DNA from: JACPDI01 sp035463475
GTDB taxonomy: Bacteria > Acidobacteriota > Vicinamibacteria > Vicinamibacterales > 2-12-FULL-66-21
Reading direction: 5' to 3'
NCBI GenBank assembly: GCA_035463475.1
Contig: DATHTE010000123.1
Location: 62,001 to 126,000, forward strand
Length of the DNA stretch: 64,000 nt
Each line of letters begins with the position of its first letter. Position 1 is the first letter of the stretch. A program made the position numbers and the translations under genes. The notes under the pieces are model-generated. The model was not told where the DNA came from, ran no database searches, and was given only the letters and a program-made list of their open reading frames with translations. Positions 16,010 through 24,804 of the stretch are shown piece after piece.

Positions 16010-17638
16010 ATGGCAAAACAGATTGTGTACGGCGATGCCTCACGGCAGGGGATCCTCCGCGGGGTCAATAGCCTGGCCAACGCGGTGAGGGTGACACTCG
16101 GCCCGAAAGGACGCAACGTTATTCTCGACACGAGGTTTGGTTCTCCCACGATTACGAAGGACGGTGTCACGGTCGCCAAGGAGATCGAGCTGAAGGATGC
16201 GCTCGAGAACATGGGCGCGCAGATGCTGAGGGAAGTCGCCAGCAAGACCTCGGACACCGCGGGAGACGGCACCACGACGGCCACGGTGCTGGCGCAGGCG
16301 ATCTACCGCGAAGGCTCGAAGAACGTCACCGCGGGCGCGAACCCCATGGCGCTCAAGCGCGGCATCGACCAGTCGGTCCAGGCGATCACGGGTGAGCTCA
16401 GGAAGATGTCCCGGCCCGTGCCCGTGACCGGGCCGATGATCGCCCAGGTGGGAACCATTTCCGCCAACCATGACGAGACCATCGGGCAGATCATCGCCGA
16501 CGCAATGGCCAAGGTGGGGAAAGACGGCGTCATCACGGTCGAGGAAGCCAAGAGCATCGACACCTCGCTCGACTTCGTCGAAGGGATGCAGTTCGACCGC
16601 GGCTATCTCTCGCCATACTTCGTGACGGACCCCGAGCGGATGGAAGTCGTGCTGGAGAACCCGGCCGTCCTCATCCACGAAAAGAAGATCGCGTCGGTGA
16701 AGGATATCCTGCCGGTGCTGGAGCTGGTCGCGCGCGCCAGCCGTCCGTTGCTGATCGTCGCGGAGGACATCGAGGGTGAGGCGCTCGCGACCCTCGTCGT
16801 CAACAAGCTGCGGGGCACGCTTCAGGTCGCCGCGGTGAAAGCGCCGGGCTACGGCGATCGCCGGAAGGCGACGCTGGAAGACATCGCGATCCTGACCAGC
16901 GGCAAGGCCATCACCGAGGACCTCGGTCTGAAGCTCGAGAACGTGAAGATGGAGGACCTCGGCCAGGCGAAGAAGATCACCATCGACCGGGACCACACCA
17001 CGATCGTGGAAGGGGCCGGCAGTGCGGCGGCGATCGAGGGGCGGGTCAGGCAATTGCGCGCCCAGGCTGAAGAGACCACCTCGGACTACGACCGCGAGAA
17101 GTTGCAGGAGCGGCTCGCCAAACTGGTGGGCGGCGTGGCGATCATCAAGGTCGGCGCCGCGACCGAGACCGAAATGAAGGAGAAGAAGGCGCGCGTCGAG
17201 GACGCCATGCATGCCACAAAGGCGGCGGTCGAAGAGGGCATCGTGCCGGGAGGTGGCGTGGCGCTGCTGCGCGCGGCGAGGGTGCTCCGCACCCTCACGC
17301 TCGAGGGTGACGAGCAGATCGGCGTCGGCATCGTCCTCCGGGCGGTCGAAGAACCGATGCGGTGGATCGCGATGAACGCAGGGCACGAAGGCTCGATCGT
17401 GGTGGAGCGCGCCAAGGAGCTGAAGGACGATGAGGGCTTTAATGCGCAGACCGAGCGCTACGAGAACCTGGTCGAGGCCGGCGTGATCGATCCGACCAAG
17501 GTGGTCCGTTCGGCCCTGGAGAACGCGGCGTCGATCGCGTCGCTCCTGCTGACGACCGAAGCCGTCATTTCTCAGATTCCCGACCGGCGACAGAACGCCG
17601 CGATGGCGCCCGGCGGAATGGGCGAAGGCATGTACTGA
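16010..17638 (+). CDS. groL: Chaperonin GroEL (60 kDa)
   Basis: 542 aa, full length. Typical stretches are visible: VTLGPKGRNVILD, SPTITKDGVTVAKEIEL, TAGDGTTTATVLAQAI (ATP-binding), EGMQFDRGYLSPYF, GGVAIIKVGAATETEMKEKK and EGIVPGGGVALLRA. It ends in a GGM-containing tail (MAPGGMGEGMY) as in true GroELs. It folds proteins in an ATP-driven double ring with GroES. Unusually, groES is not adjacent but lies at 21983-22285 on the other strand. Both have the same operator type upstream. Confidence 0.99.
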   Translation: MAKQIVYGDASRQGILRGVNSLANAVRVTLGPKGRNVILDTRFGSPTITKDGVTVAKEIELKDALENMGAQMLREVASKTSDTAGDGTTTATVLAQAIYREGSKNVTAGANPMALKRGIDQSVQAITGELRKMSRPVPVTGPMIAQVGTISANHDETIGQIIADAMAKVGKDGVITVEEAKSIDTSLDFVEGMQFDRGYLSPYFVTDPERMEVVLENPAVLIHEKKIASVKDILPVLELVARASRPLLIVAEDIEGEALATLVVNKLRGTLQVAAVKAPGYGDRRKATLEDIAILTSGKAITEDLGLKLENVKMEDLGQAKKITIDRDHTTIVEGAGSAAAIEGRVRQLRAQAEETTSDYDREKLQERLAKLVGGVAIIKVGAATETEMKEKKARVEDAMHATKAAVEEGIVPGGGVALLRAARVLRTLTLEGDEQIGVGIVLRAVEEPMRWIAMNAGHEGSIVVERAKELKDDEGFNAQTERYENLVEAGVIDPTKVVRSALENAASIASLLLTTEAVISQIPDRRQNAAMAPGGMGEGMY

Positions 17639-17668
17639 CCGAGCTCCCTCCCTCGGCTCCCGGCCGCG

Positions 17669-19870
17669 TTAGTACCGCTCGCCGCGCATCGCGACGAGAA
17701 ACCCCAGGGCCTGCCGGGTGCCGCGGACCAGGTTCCACGTCAACGCCACCGGGTTCAGACGCCACAATTCGAGCCTTGCCGCGGCTTGACTGGTTCGCCG
17801 CCAGTAGGCCGCCAGCGCGGGATCGTACTCGAGCCGATCCAGCGAGAGGGGGTTCACCCGCCTGACCCATCGCCTGAAGGAGGACGGGGGACGCGCGGGC
17901 GGCAGCTCCGGGAGCCGGAGATCTGCGAGCGCGGCCTGCACCGCGCGGGCCCCCTCGACCATCCGCTTGCCGGCGCTCGCGATCGATCCGTCGACCTGCG
18001 TGCAGACAGCGTCGGTACGCTCGCCGATTGAACTGCGCATGAGCGCAGCCCGGCTCCCCAACGCCTCGCGCACGGCGTCGAGCCGCTGGTGCATCGTCGC
18101 GCTCAGCACGTCTGCGCCGACACTCAGGCGCTGCGGGACGGAGGCGAGCCGCAGGGCGACGGCGGTGTGCAGGCGCGCCCAGGTCAGCTTCACGGTCTGC
18201 ACCGACCGGGGGCCCAGGCCGCGCAGGTCCCCGAGGAACCAGTAGTCGTCACGGCGGATGCGCGTCAGCAGCCACAACTCCTGCATCTCGACAGCGAGCT
18301 TCAGGTACTCGCGCAGCACATGCGCGATCTCACGTGTGCGCCGTCTCATGAACGGCCATCGGCGCTCGATCGGGAAGGAGGGGCGCCGCGAACGCCGGTC
18401 CTTCAGGCGGAAGAACCCGGTGATCATGGGGTGCGCCCCCTCGATCATCCCGGCCCGGTACCAAATCAGGTTCTTGAGGACCGCCCAGTAGGTGTGCGGG
18501 TTCTGGGCGAGCAGCGATCGCCGCATGTGCTCGAACGAGTAAAACTCGACCCACGCGTCGCGAAAGGCGCGCTCCCATTCCTGTCGGCTCATGCGCGGGT
18601 GGGGCGCCGTCGCGTGAAAGGAGTCGTAGTTGTTGTAGTCGGGGTCCAGCGCGACCCCGGCGCGCACGGCCGTCTCGTGATCACGCGACCCGGGGATCGG
18701 CGCCAGCATGAAGAACGACGCTTGGTCGACGTGCAGCGTCTCCCGGAGCGTGCGGACGTCCTCCATCACACGCGCGTACGTGTCCCAGGGGAACCCGATG
18801 ATGTAGCCGACGTGGCAGACCACGCCCGCTTCGTGCCAGCGCGCGATCATGTCGCGGTAGTCGCCGGCCTTGTTCTGGGGCTTGCCGCCCGCCTGCAGGT
18901 TGTCGTCGCGCACTGACTCCATCCCGATGAACACCTGCACGCATCCGGCGCGCGCCGCCTTGTCCACGAACCCGGGGACCTTCGGCGCCTGCACGTCCAC
19001 CTGCATCATGAAATCGACATGGATGCCTTCCTGCTCGCGCAGGCGGATCAGCCCGTCGAAGATCGCTTCCCACTGGGGATTGCGCACGAAGTTGTCGTCG
19101 GTGAAGAAGTAGTGGCGGACGCCGGCTCGCCCCTTCAGCCAGTAGTTCTCGCGGACCTGTTCGAGGATCCGCGTGGCACTGCGCGACCGCATCCTCCGAC
19201 CCTGGACGTTGATGATCGTGCAGAACGAGCAGGAGAAGGGGCAGCCCCGGCCGGCATCGATGGTTCCGCTGTGGGCCAGGACGAACCGCCTCTGCGTGCG
19301 GCGCGACGCGCGCGGCAGCGGCACGTCGGTCAGATCGGGCGGCGTCGAGAGGTAGTCGTAGACGGGTTGGAGCCGGTCCGCCAGCGCGTCCCGAAGGAGC
19401 GCACCCCACCGGCCTTCGACCTCGCCCAGCACCAGCGTGACGCGCGCGTCGAGCATCTCCTGGCATTCGGGCGGGGTGGCGGGCGACATGGCCATCGCGC
19501 CGCTCACGTGGAAGCCACCGATGATGACGTCGAAGCCCTGGGCTCTGAATTGACGGGCGAGATCCTGCGCGCGCGGGAACTGGTTCGTCTGCACGCCCAC
19601 GAGGCCGACGACCACCTTCGTCCCGTGCCGCGCGTGCCGTCGTCCGAGCGCGGCCGGATTGACCCGCGACACGATCTCGTCGATCACTTCGACGCGCACC
19701 TCGACCGCACCGAGCTCGCCCGAACGGACCACGTCTTCGGTAAGACTGTTGAGACAGCTCAGTGTATTGCTGGGGAGGGTGCCGCGCCAGTGCCGCACGA
19801 CGTACCCGTCGTCGTCGTACTTGGAAGGCCGAATGAGAATGACCACGAGACGCCGGTAGGGTTCCGGCAT
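17669..19870 (-). CDS. B12-binding radical SAM protein, long form
   Basis: 733 aa. The N-terminal cobalamin-binding-like domain contains VGLVGVQTNQFPRA and FDVIIGGFHVSG. The radical SAM core carries CPFSCSFC (Cys 210, 214, 217), FTDDNFVRNPQW and VFIGMESVRDDNL. A DUF4070-like region follows (HPRMSRQEWERAFRDAWVEFY). The C-terminal ~230 residues are helical with no motif I recognise. Related proteins methylate or otherwise modify lipids and secondary metabolites; the substrate here is unknown. It ends 30 bases after the convergent groEL gene. Confidence 0.88.
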   Translation of the reverse strand: MPEPYRRLVVILIRPSKYDDDGYVVRHWRGTLPSNTLSCLNSLTEDVVRSGELGAVEVRVEVIDEIVSRVNPAALGRRHARHGTKVVVGLVGVQTNQFPRAQDLARQFRAQGFDVIIGGFHVSGAMAMSPATPPECQEMLDARVTLVLGEVEGRWGALLRDALADRLQPVYDYLSTPPDLTDVPLPRASRRTQRRFVLAHSGTIDAGRGCPFSCSFCTIINVQGRRMRSRSATRILEQVRENYWLKGRAGVRHYFFTDDNFVRNPQWEAIFDGLIRLREQEGIHVDFMMQVDVQAPKVPGFVDKAARAGCVQVFIGMESVRDDNLQAGGKPQNKAGDYRDMIARWHEAGVVCHVGYIIGFPWDTYARVMEDVRTLRETLHVDQASFFMLAPIPGSRDHETAVRAGVALDPDYNNYDSFHATAPHPRMSRQEWERAFRDAWVEFYSFEHMRRSLLAQNPHTYWAVLKNLIWYRAGMIEGAHPMITGFFRLKDRRSRRPSFPIERRWPFMRRRTREIAHVLREYLKLAVEMQELWLLTRIRRDDYWFLGDLRGLGPRSVQTVKLTWARLHTAVALRLASVPQRLSVGADVLSATMHQRLDAVREALGSRAALMRSSIGERTDAVCTQVDGSIASAGKRMVEGARAVQAALADLRLPELPPARPPSSFRRWVRRVNPLSLDRLEYDPALAAYWRRTSQAAARLELWRLNPVALTWNLVRGTRQALGFLVAMRGERY

Positions 19871-20004
19871 GCTCTGCCTCCGGGCTGTTGAGGAACGTCG
19901 TTATATCGGCCGGAATGGTCGCCAGCGTGAATTGTTACCCCGCGTGGAGCAGGTCGAGGCACAACACGCGTGCCGGTTAGTTTATCGCCGCCGCATCGCG
20001 GCGC

Positions 20005-20020
20005 TGTGCACTTGCGCACA
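20005..20020. promoter_or_regulatory. Crp-type operator, perfect palindromic arms
   Basis: TGTGC-N6-GCACA, a perfect inverted repeat and the best match to the island motif. It lies in the divergent region between the radical SAM gene (start 19870, - strand) and the Crp/Fnr gene (start 20140, + strand). TAAACT on the - strand (19979-19984) is a candidate -10 about 28.5 bp from its centre. Confidence 0.6.
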
Positions 20021-20089
20021 CATCAGCGGCGGGCCAGCCGGACCCCCGGCGCCGAGCCCGGCCGCAGACCGTCCGCCTTTTCGGCCGTG

Positions 20090-20105
20090 TGTTCCTTTCT
20101 GCACA
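20090..20105. promoter_or_regulatory. Crp-type operator just upstream of a crp/fnr gene
   Basis: TGTTC-N6-GCACA, flanked by further symmetric bases (TGTG and CACA). It sits 34 bases before the ATG of the Crp/Fnr regulator at 20140. A regulator binding here would control its own gene, so autoregulation is the simplest reading. Confidence 0.6.
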
Positions 20106-20139
20106 CATTCCGAGGCCCGCCCCGTGTCATCGTTCACGT

Positions 20140-20823
20140 ATGGAACCTCGAAAGACCTGCCGGGGCGGAGCTACGGCGCCGCCAGCCTTCGACGCGCAGG
20201 CGTTTCTCGATTCGGCGGGCGTTTCGGAGACCGTTACCAAGTATGCGCGCGGCGCCGTGATCTTCTCCCAGGGGGACGCCTGCAAGCATGTCATGTACAT
20301 TCAGTCCGGCGGCGTCAAGCTGTCGGTGGTGTCGAAGTCCGGCCGAGAGGCCGTCGTGGCGATGCTCGGCCCGGGGGACTTCTTTGGCGAGGGGTGCCTG
20401 GCGGGCCAGCCGTACCGCATGGGGAGCGCCACGGCGATCACGCCCAGCGCGATCCTGCTCGTCGGCAAGGAAAAGATGGTCCGGTTGCTGCACAGACAGC
20501 ATGCGATGTCCGACCGGTTCATCTCTCACATGCTGACACGCAACATCCGGATCGAAGAGGATCTGATCGATCAGCTCTTCAACTCGAGCGAGAAGCGGCT
20601 GGCGCGGACGCTGCTCCTGCTGGCGCGCTACGGCAAGCAGGCCAAGCCGATCCGCGCGGTGCCGAAGATCTCGCAGGAAACGCTCGCGAAGATGGTCGGC
20701 ACGACGCGCTCGCGCGTGAATTTCTTTCTCAACAAGTTCAAGAAGCTCGGCTTCATCGAGTACAAGGGAGAGCTGCCCATCAGGATCAACAGCTCGCTGC
20801 TGAGCGTCGTCCTGCACGACTGA
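20140..20823 (+). CDS. Crp/Fnr-family regulator, copy 1
   Basis: 227 aa from the ATG at 20140; a GTG at 20089 is possible but lies upstream of the operator. The cyclic-nucleotide-binding-type fold covers residues about 25-140, with GGVKLSVVSKSG and GDFFGEGCLAGQPYRM, which retains the Glu and Arg of the phosphate-binding cassette but has Met where CRP has Ser. A dimer helix follows (LFNSSEKRLARTLLLLARYG). The winged HTH is SQETLAKMVGTTRSRVNFFL. No Fnr-type N-terminal Cys cluster is seen. Two full paralogues and a decayed copy lie within 15 kb. It is the best candidate to bind the shared operator. Confidence 0.93.
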   Translation: MEPRKTCRGGATAPPAFDAQAFLDSAGVSETVTKYARGAVIFSQGDACKHVMYIQSGGVKLSVVSKSGREAVVAMLGPGDFFGEGCLAGQPYRMGSATAITPSAILLVGKEKMVRLLHRQHAMSDRFISHMLTRNIRIEEDLIDQLFNSSEKRLARTLLLLARYGKQAKPIRAVPKISQETLAKMVGTTRSRVNFFLNKFKKLGFIEYKGELPIRINSSLLSVVLHD

Positions 20824-20881
20824 CCGCATCCCCGGCGCCTCTGCTATTCTTGATCGCCTGCGTGCGCAAGCGGACCTCGCC

Positions 20882-21973
20882 ATGACAGAGACGCGCTTCC
20901 GCCAGGCTTTTCTCCTCCTGCTGGTCATTGCGATCTCCGCCGCGTTTGTCGCCATGATTCGCACATTCCTGGTGACGATCCTGCTGGCGGCCATCTTCAC
21001 GGGCCTGAGTTACCCCGTCTATCAGTGGCTGCTCGGCCGGCTCCGAGGCCGCAAGGCGGTGGCCGCGCTCGCAACGCTCATGCTGTTGCTGGTGCTGGTG
21101 CTGGCACCGCTGCTGGCCGTGCTCGGGGCCGGCGCGACGGAAGCGCTGCGTGTCACCGAGACGATCCGGCCGCGCCTGCAGCAACTCGTGGATCAGCCGG
21201 GGGAGTTCAACAGCCGCCTGCGGGCCCTCCCCGGTTACGATCGGATCGAGCCGTACCGGGCACAGATTCTCACCAAGGCAGGCGAGCTCGTGGGCGGCAC
21301 GAGCGCGTTCCTCTTCGCCGCGCTCTCCGCGGCCACCCGCGCCACGGCGGTCTTCATCTTTCACGTCCTGGTGCTGCTCTACACGATGTTCTACTTCCTG
21401 ACCGGCGGCCCGGGCCTGCTCCGGGCCGTGCTGGCGTACCTGCCGCTCACGGAGGCCGACAAGCAACGCATGCTGGAGAAGTTCGTGTCGGTCACCCGCG
21501 CGACGCTGAAGGGGACGATTCTGATCGGCGCGGCTCAGGGCATGCTCGGAGGGCTGGCGTTCTGGGTCGTGGGTCTCGACGGCGCGATCTTCTGGGGGAC
21601 GGTCATGACCGTCCTGTCGGTCATCCCGGGTGTCGGCGGTGCGCTCGTCTGGGTGCCGGCGGCGATCGTCCTCATCACGACAGGCGAGGTCTGGCGGGGC
21701 ATCGCGCTCGCCGCGTTCTGCGCGCTCGTCGTCGGAAGCGTGGACAACGTGCTGCGGCCGCGGCTGGTCGGCCAGGACACCAAGATGCACGAGCTGCTGA
21801 TCTTCTTCTCGACACTTGGCGGCCTGATGTTCTTCGGCGTGATGGGCTTCATCCTGGGCCCGATTCTGGCGGCGCTCTTCGTCACCGCGTGGGAAATGTT
21901 CGGCACGGCGTTCCGAAGCGTGCTCACCGACCCGGGGTCCGCGGCTGCCGGTCCTGGCCCTTCGACCGGCTGA
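20882..21973 (+). CDS. AI-2E-family (PerM/UPF0118) membrane transporter
   Basis: 363 aa. Hydrophobic segments near residues 8-40, 55-80, 145-170 and 200-320 give the usual 7-8 membrane helices. The family stretch VIPGVGGALVWVPAAIVL and the later DNVLRPRLVGQDTKMHELLIF are clear. The family covers exporters of varied small molecules including AI-2, and one Na+/H+ antiporter branch, so the substrate is open. The gene begins 58 bases after the regulator and may be co-transcribed. It ends 9 bases before the convergent groES. Confidence 0.93.
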   Translation: MTETRFRQAFLLLLVIAISAAFVAMIRTFLVTILLAAIFTGLSYPVYQWLLGRLRGRKAVAALATLMLLLVLVLAPLLAVLGAGATEALRVTETIRPRLQQLVDQPGEFNSRLRALPGYDRIEPYRAQILTKAGELVGGTSAFLFAALSAATRATAVFIFHVLVLLYTMFYFLTGGPGLLRAVLAYLPLTEADKQRMLEKFVSVTRATLKGTILIGAAQGMLGGLAFWVVGLDGAIFWGTVMTVLSVIPGVGGALVWVPAAIVLITTGEVWRGIALAAFCALVVGSVDNVLRPRLVGQDTKMHELLIFFSTLGGLMFFGVMGFILGPILAALFVTAWEMFGTAFRSVLTDPGSAAAGPGPSTG

Positions 21974-21982
21974 GGGTCAGCC

Positions 21983-22285
21983 TCAACCGGTTTGTTCGCC
22001 GTCGCTGACCGCCAGCACCTCATCCTCTTTCATGATCAGGTACTCTTTGCCGTCCAGCTTGATCTCCTGACCGGAATATTTTCCGAACAGAATCAGGTCG
22101 CCGGCTTTGACGTCGAGCGCGACTCGTGTGCCGTCATCCTGCACCCTCCCGTTTCCTGCCGCGATGACCGTGCCCTGCTGCGGCTTCTCCTTGGCGGTGT
22201 CCGGGATGATGATGCCGCCGACATGCTGTTCGCCTTCCTCGATCCGTTGGACAATGATGCGGTCGTGCAGTGGTCTGACGTTCAT
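21983..22285 (-). CDS. groS: Co-chaperonin GroES (10 kDa)
   Basis: 100 aa from the ATG at 22285 (MNVRPLHDRIIVQRIE); the longer open frame adds 21 residues without similarity. It shows the GroES beta-barrel: the mobile loop around GGIIIPDTAKEKPQQGTVIAAG, then VKAGDLILFGKYSGQEI and the C-terminal DGKEYLIMKEDEVLA. It caps the GroEL ring. Its separation from groEL on the opposite strand is atypical. An operator (22505-22520) and a good -10 (TATAGT, 22478-22483) lie upstream. Confidence 0.98.
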   Translation of the reverse strand: MNVRPLHDRIIVQRIEEGEQHVGGIIIPDTAKEKPQQGTVIAAGNGRVQDDGTRVALDVKAGDLILFGKYSGQEIKLDGKEYLIMKEDEVLAVSDGEQTG

Positions 22286-22477
22286 GATCTGTTCTCCGGG
22301 GTGTACTTTCGAAGCGCCTGGGACTGCAGCCCGTCGAACGTGCGCCATCGTGGGAGCCGGCGCGACAGACCCCAGCTCGCGCGAAGCAATCGCGCATGCC
22401 GGACGGGTCGCGCGGTTCGGGTGACGATGGGTCTGTGAACGGACAGCTTCATGAGTTCTGAAAAGCTCTCAAACGCG

Positions 22478-22520
22478 ACTATACGCGGCCGTCCGTTCGC
22501 TGGCTGTGCCCTATGGGACA
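22478..22520 (-). promoter_or_regulatory. groES promoter with Crp-type operator
   Basis: The operator TGTGC-N6-GGACA is at 22505-22520. On the - strand a near-consensus -10, TATAGT, occupies 22478-22483. Operator centre to -10 edge is 29.5 bp, which places the site at -41.5, the class II activator position in Crp-type promoters. The leader to the groES ATG would be about 185 nt. This is the clearest promoter/operator pair in the island. Confidence 0.65.
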
Positions 22521-22540
22521 CCCCGCGCGATGGTCGTTTT

Positions 22541-22909
22541 CTAGTTGGAGTCGAGCTTGTTCGCTTCCTGTATCTGGCGGAGCGTCCGCCGCATCTCCTC
22601 CACGACCTGCATGTGTTCGAGCGTGGCGTGAAGCGCTTCGGCGCTGGCGTGCACGGCATCCATCGCCGCGTGCCGGGCGACGTCGGCGGCGACTCGTGCC
22701 TCCTCACCAGCGATCCGCGCGGTTTCTCCGGCTTCCCGCAGGCGCTCCCGCTCCTCCCGGACCGCCTCGAGCGCCTCACGATGCTGATCGCGGGCTTCCC
22801 GCGCCTCCTCTGCCAGTCGCCTGAACTGTTCCGCCTCATTCCTGGCGGACTCGGCCGACATGCGTTGTTCCTCGGTCACCTGCTGTGGCGGGCTGTGATG
22901 GTTCGGCAT
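22541..22909 (-). CDS. Small coiled-coil protein
   Basis: 122 aa, highly charged and predicted helical from residue about 15 to the end. Runs such as RRLAEEAREARDQHREALEA and ARIAGEEARVAADVARHAAM have heptad spacing. There is no signal peptide or membrane segment, and I do not recognise the family. Codon use matches its neighbours and the amphipathic pattern is coherent, so it is probably real. The groES operator lies just past its stop. Confidence 0.65.
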   Translation of the reverse strand: MPNHHSPPQQVTEEQRMSAESARNEAEQFRRLAEEAREARDQHREALEAVREERERLREAGETARIAGEEARVAADVARHAAMDAVHASAEALHATLEHMQVVEEMRRTLRQIQEANKLDSN

Positions 22910-23009
22910 GTGGATTCCTATCTCTCGATCGCTGAGCGTGGCGGATCGAACAGTTCAACCTGTCCCGATCTGCCGTGATCGAGCGTAGCAGACAGGGCTG
23001 CACGAGAGG

Positions 23010-23025
23010 TGTTCTCAACGCGACA
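23010..23025. promoter_or_regulatory. Crp-type operator before a small membrane protein
   Basis: TGTTC-N6-CGACA, one base off the island motif in the right arm. It ends 63 bases before the ATG at 23089. No clear -10 is seen at the expected distance, so support is weaker than for other copies. Confidence 0.4.
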
Positions 23026-23088
23026 AGTACCGTTTGGTACATCCCGATCGGTCGCGCCCGGATATGGTGGGCGTGGGAGTGTGGTCCG

Positions 23089-23409
23089 ATGCCATACACA
23101 TACAAGGCACTGGCGTGGGCGTGGCTCGTCATCATCGGGCTCTTCGCGTTGTCCGGCTCCGGAGTCGTCACCGGCTCGTGGTTCGCGTTGCTGCTCGTGG
23201 CCGCGCTTGGGGCGCCGGTCATCTGGACTCTCTGCACGAAGCCGTCGGGCACTGTCCGGGCGACCGCACCCTCACGGGGACGCGTGTCGGTCAACCCGGA
23301 CCTGCGGGATCGTTCACAGCTGGAGGCCAGCGCACCTGACGTGTATCGATGGGAGAACGACGGTGGCGCACGGCGCGCGCCCTTCGGCGGCGGCTTGCCC
23401 GGGCAATGA
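23089..23409 (+). CDS. Small membrane protein with two helices
   Basis: 106 aa from the ATG at 23089 (MPYTYKALAWAW). Two hydrophobic helices at about residues 6-24 and 29-48 are followed by a soluble, basic C-terminal tail of about 55 residues. The frame is open upstream but that part is not protein-like. Family not recognised. An operator copy lies upstream, suggesting it belongs to the same regulon. Confidence 0.6.
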   Translation: MPYTYKALAWAWLVIIGLFALSGSGVVTGSWFALLLVAALGAPVIWTLCTKPSGTVRATAPSRGRVSVNPDLRDRSQLEASAPDVYRWENDGGARRAPFGGGLPGQ

Positions 23410-23501
23410 CGTACTGTCAGGCTGAGCTTCGCGACGGCCGCGACCTGAACGGGCAGAGTTTTCCGTCCTCATCAGCATGCAGGAAGCGACACCTCAGCAG
23501 C

Positions 23502-23517
23502 TGTCCTGTTGTGAACA
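23502..23517. promoter_or_regulatory. Crp-type operator before the YtxH-like gene
   Basis: TGTCC-N6-GAACA, 50 bases before the ATG at 23568. TAAGGT (23540-23545) is a possible -10, with its edge 30.5 bp from the operator centre, one base longer than in the best examples. Confidence 0.55.
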
Positions 23518-23567
23518 GGCGTCCACCCTGCCGCCCGAGTAAGGTACTCGCAGGAGTACCACCAGCC

Positions 23568-23945
23568 ATGAACGCACACACGCAGGTGCATGGAGACTAC
23601 GGTTTCGTGATCGGACTCTTGGCCGGCACGTTCGTCGGCGTCGGCCTGGCGATGTGGCTTGCGCCACGGTCCGCCTCAGAGCTTCGCCATCGAGTATCCG
23701 AATCCGCGAGGGGCGTTGGGAAACGGGCTTCCGACCAATATCGGCAGGCCACCACTCGTGTCGGTGAGGCGGTCGACGAGCTCACCCGGAAAGGTCAAGG
23801 CGTCCGGGACGACGTCGCAGACGCAGTGGCACGCGGCGCCCACGAGGTGGAGCGCCTCGCGACCGCGGCCAAAACGGATCATGTCGCCGACACCGGGAAA
23901 CACTCGGCGGCTGACCGCCCGGCATCCAAGTCACGCTCCCTCTAG
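23568..23945 (+). CDS. YtxH-like stress-type membrane protein
   Basis: 125 aa from the ATG at 23568 with a CAGGAGT box at 23551-23557. A glycine-rich helix (residues about 11-31, GFVIGLLAGTFVGVGLAMWL) ends in APRSASELR, the hallmark of YtxH-type proteins. An amphipathic coiled segment follows, then a disordered tail. YtxH-like proteins are membrane-associated and often stress-induced; their function is unclear. Confidence 0.75.
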   Translation: MNAHTQVHGDYGFVIGLLAGTFVGVGLAMWLAPRSASELRHRVSESARGVGKRASDQYRQATTRVGEAVDELTRKGQGVRDDVADAVARGAHEVERLATAAKTDHVADTGKHSAADRPASKSRSL

Positions 23946-24033
23946 ACGGAGCACCACGAGTACGAAACCGATCGGACGCGCACGCCATCCTCGCCGGATA
24001 ACGGACGTCCGAGTCCAGAGAAGGAAGTGTCAG

Positions 24034-24804
24034 ATGAGAAGGATCGTCATCGCCACGGCGATGAGCTTGAGTGTGCTGTCGCTGGCGGCAATCTCGTCAG
24101 CCGACACGTTGATCATGAGAGACGGCACGCGAGTCGAGGGCACGTTGGTGAGCTTCGCCGCGCGGACCATCACGTTCAGACACGCCGACGGCGTGTCGCG
24201 TCGGTACTTCACCAGTCAGGTCGAGGCCCTGGAGTTCTTCTCGGCCGAGCGCGCGAACCCGGGCGCCGTGAGCGGTCGCAGCCTCGAGGCGCCGGCCGGA
24301 ACCGAGCTGGTCGTCCGAACGGTGGAGACGATCGACTCGCGAAACTCCGGAGCGGATCAGACCTTCTCGGCCATCGTCGAGCAGGGGGTCACGAACGCCG
24401 CGGGCCACGTGATTGTCCCCACGGGATCCAGCGCCCAATTGATGATCCGACAGATGTCGTCTGGCGGCGCGACGGGTAGCCCCGAGATGGCGCTGGACGT
24501 CCACTCGCTCACCGTCGCCGGGCGGCGGTATCTGCTCAGCACAGCGGACGTGACGCTGGCGAGCCGCACCGGAATCGGCAAGAACAGGCGCACCGCGGAG
24601 ACGATCGGTGGGGGCGCCGCGCTCGGCACGGTCATCGGCGCGATCGCCGGCGGCGGGAAGGGCGCGGCAATCGGTGGCCTGGCCGGCGCTGCGGGCGGCG
24701 CGGCTGTGCAGGTGCTCACGAGAGGGCGAGATGTCCAGGTCCCTGCGGAAACGGTCCTGAAGTTTACGCTGGACAGAGCTGTGACGCTGCAGCCGGAACG
24801 GTAG
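24034..24804 (+). CDS. Secreted protein with glycine-zipper segment
   Basis: 256 aa from the ATG at 24034; the upstream part of the frame overlaps the YtxH-like gene and is not coding. A signal peptide ends near SSADT. Residues about 25-75 (LIMRDGTRVEGTLVSF) resemble a small beta-barrel repeat seen in secreted proteins of this phylum. A central domain follows (LVVRTVETIDSRNSG, then VPTGSSAQLMI). A glycine-zipper stretch at about residues 195-230 (GGGAALGTVIGAIAGGGKGA) could insert in a membrane. Function unknown. No operator copy is seen directly upstream. Confidence 0.75.
   Translation: MRRIVIATAMSLSVLSLAAISSADTLIMRDGTRVEGTLVSFAARTITFRHADGVSRRYFTSQVEALEFFSAERANPGAVSGRSLEAPAGTELVVRTVETIDSRNSGADQTFSAIVEQGVTNAAGHVIVPTGSSAQLMIRQMSSGGATGSPEMALDVHSLTVAGRRYLLSTADVTLASRTGIGKNRRTAETIGGGAALGTVIGAIAGGGKGAAIGGLAGAAGGAAVQVLTRGRDVQVPAETVLKFTLDRAVTLQPER

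Noticed and set aside
16090..22300. CIRCE/HrcA control of groEL or groES
   Set aside because: I looked for TTAGCACTC-N9-GAGTGCTAA upstream of both genes and did not find it; the Crp-type repeat is present instead.
22836..23294. - strand frame of 152 codons overlapping the small membrane protein
   Set aside because: It covers an operator and the better-supported + strand gene at 23089, and no protein-like pattern is seen.
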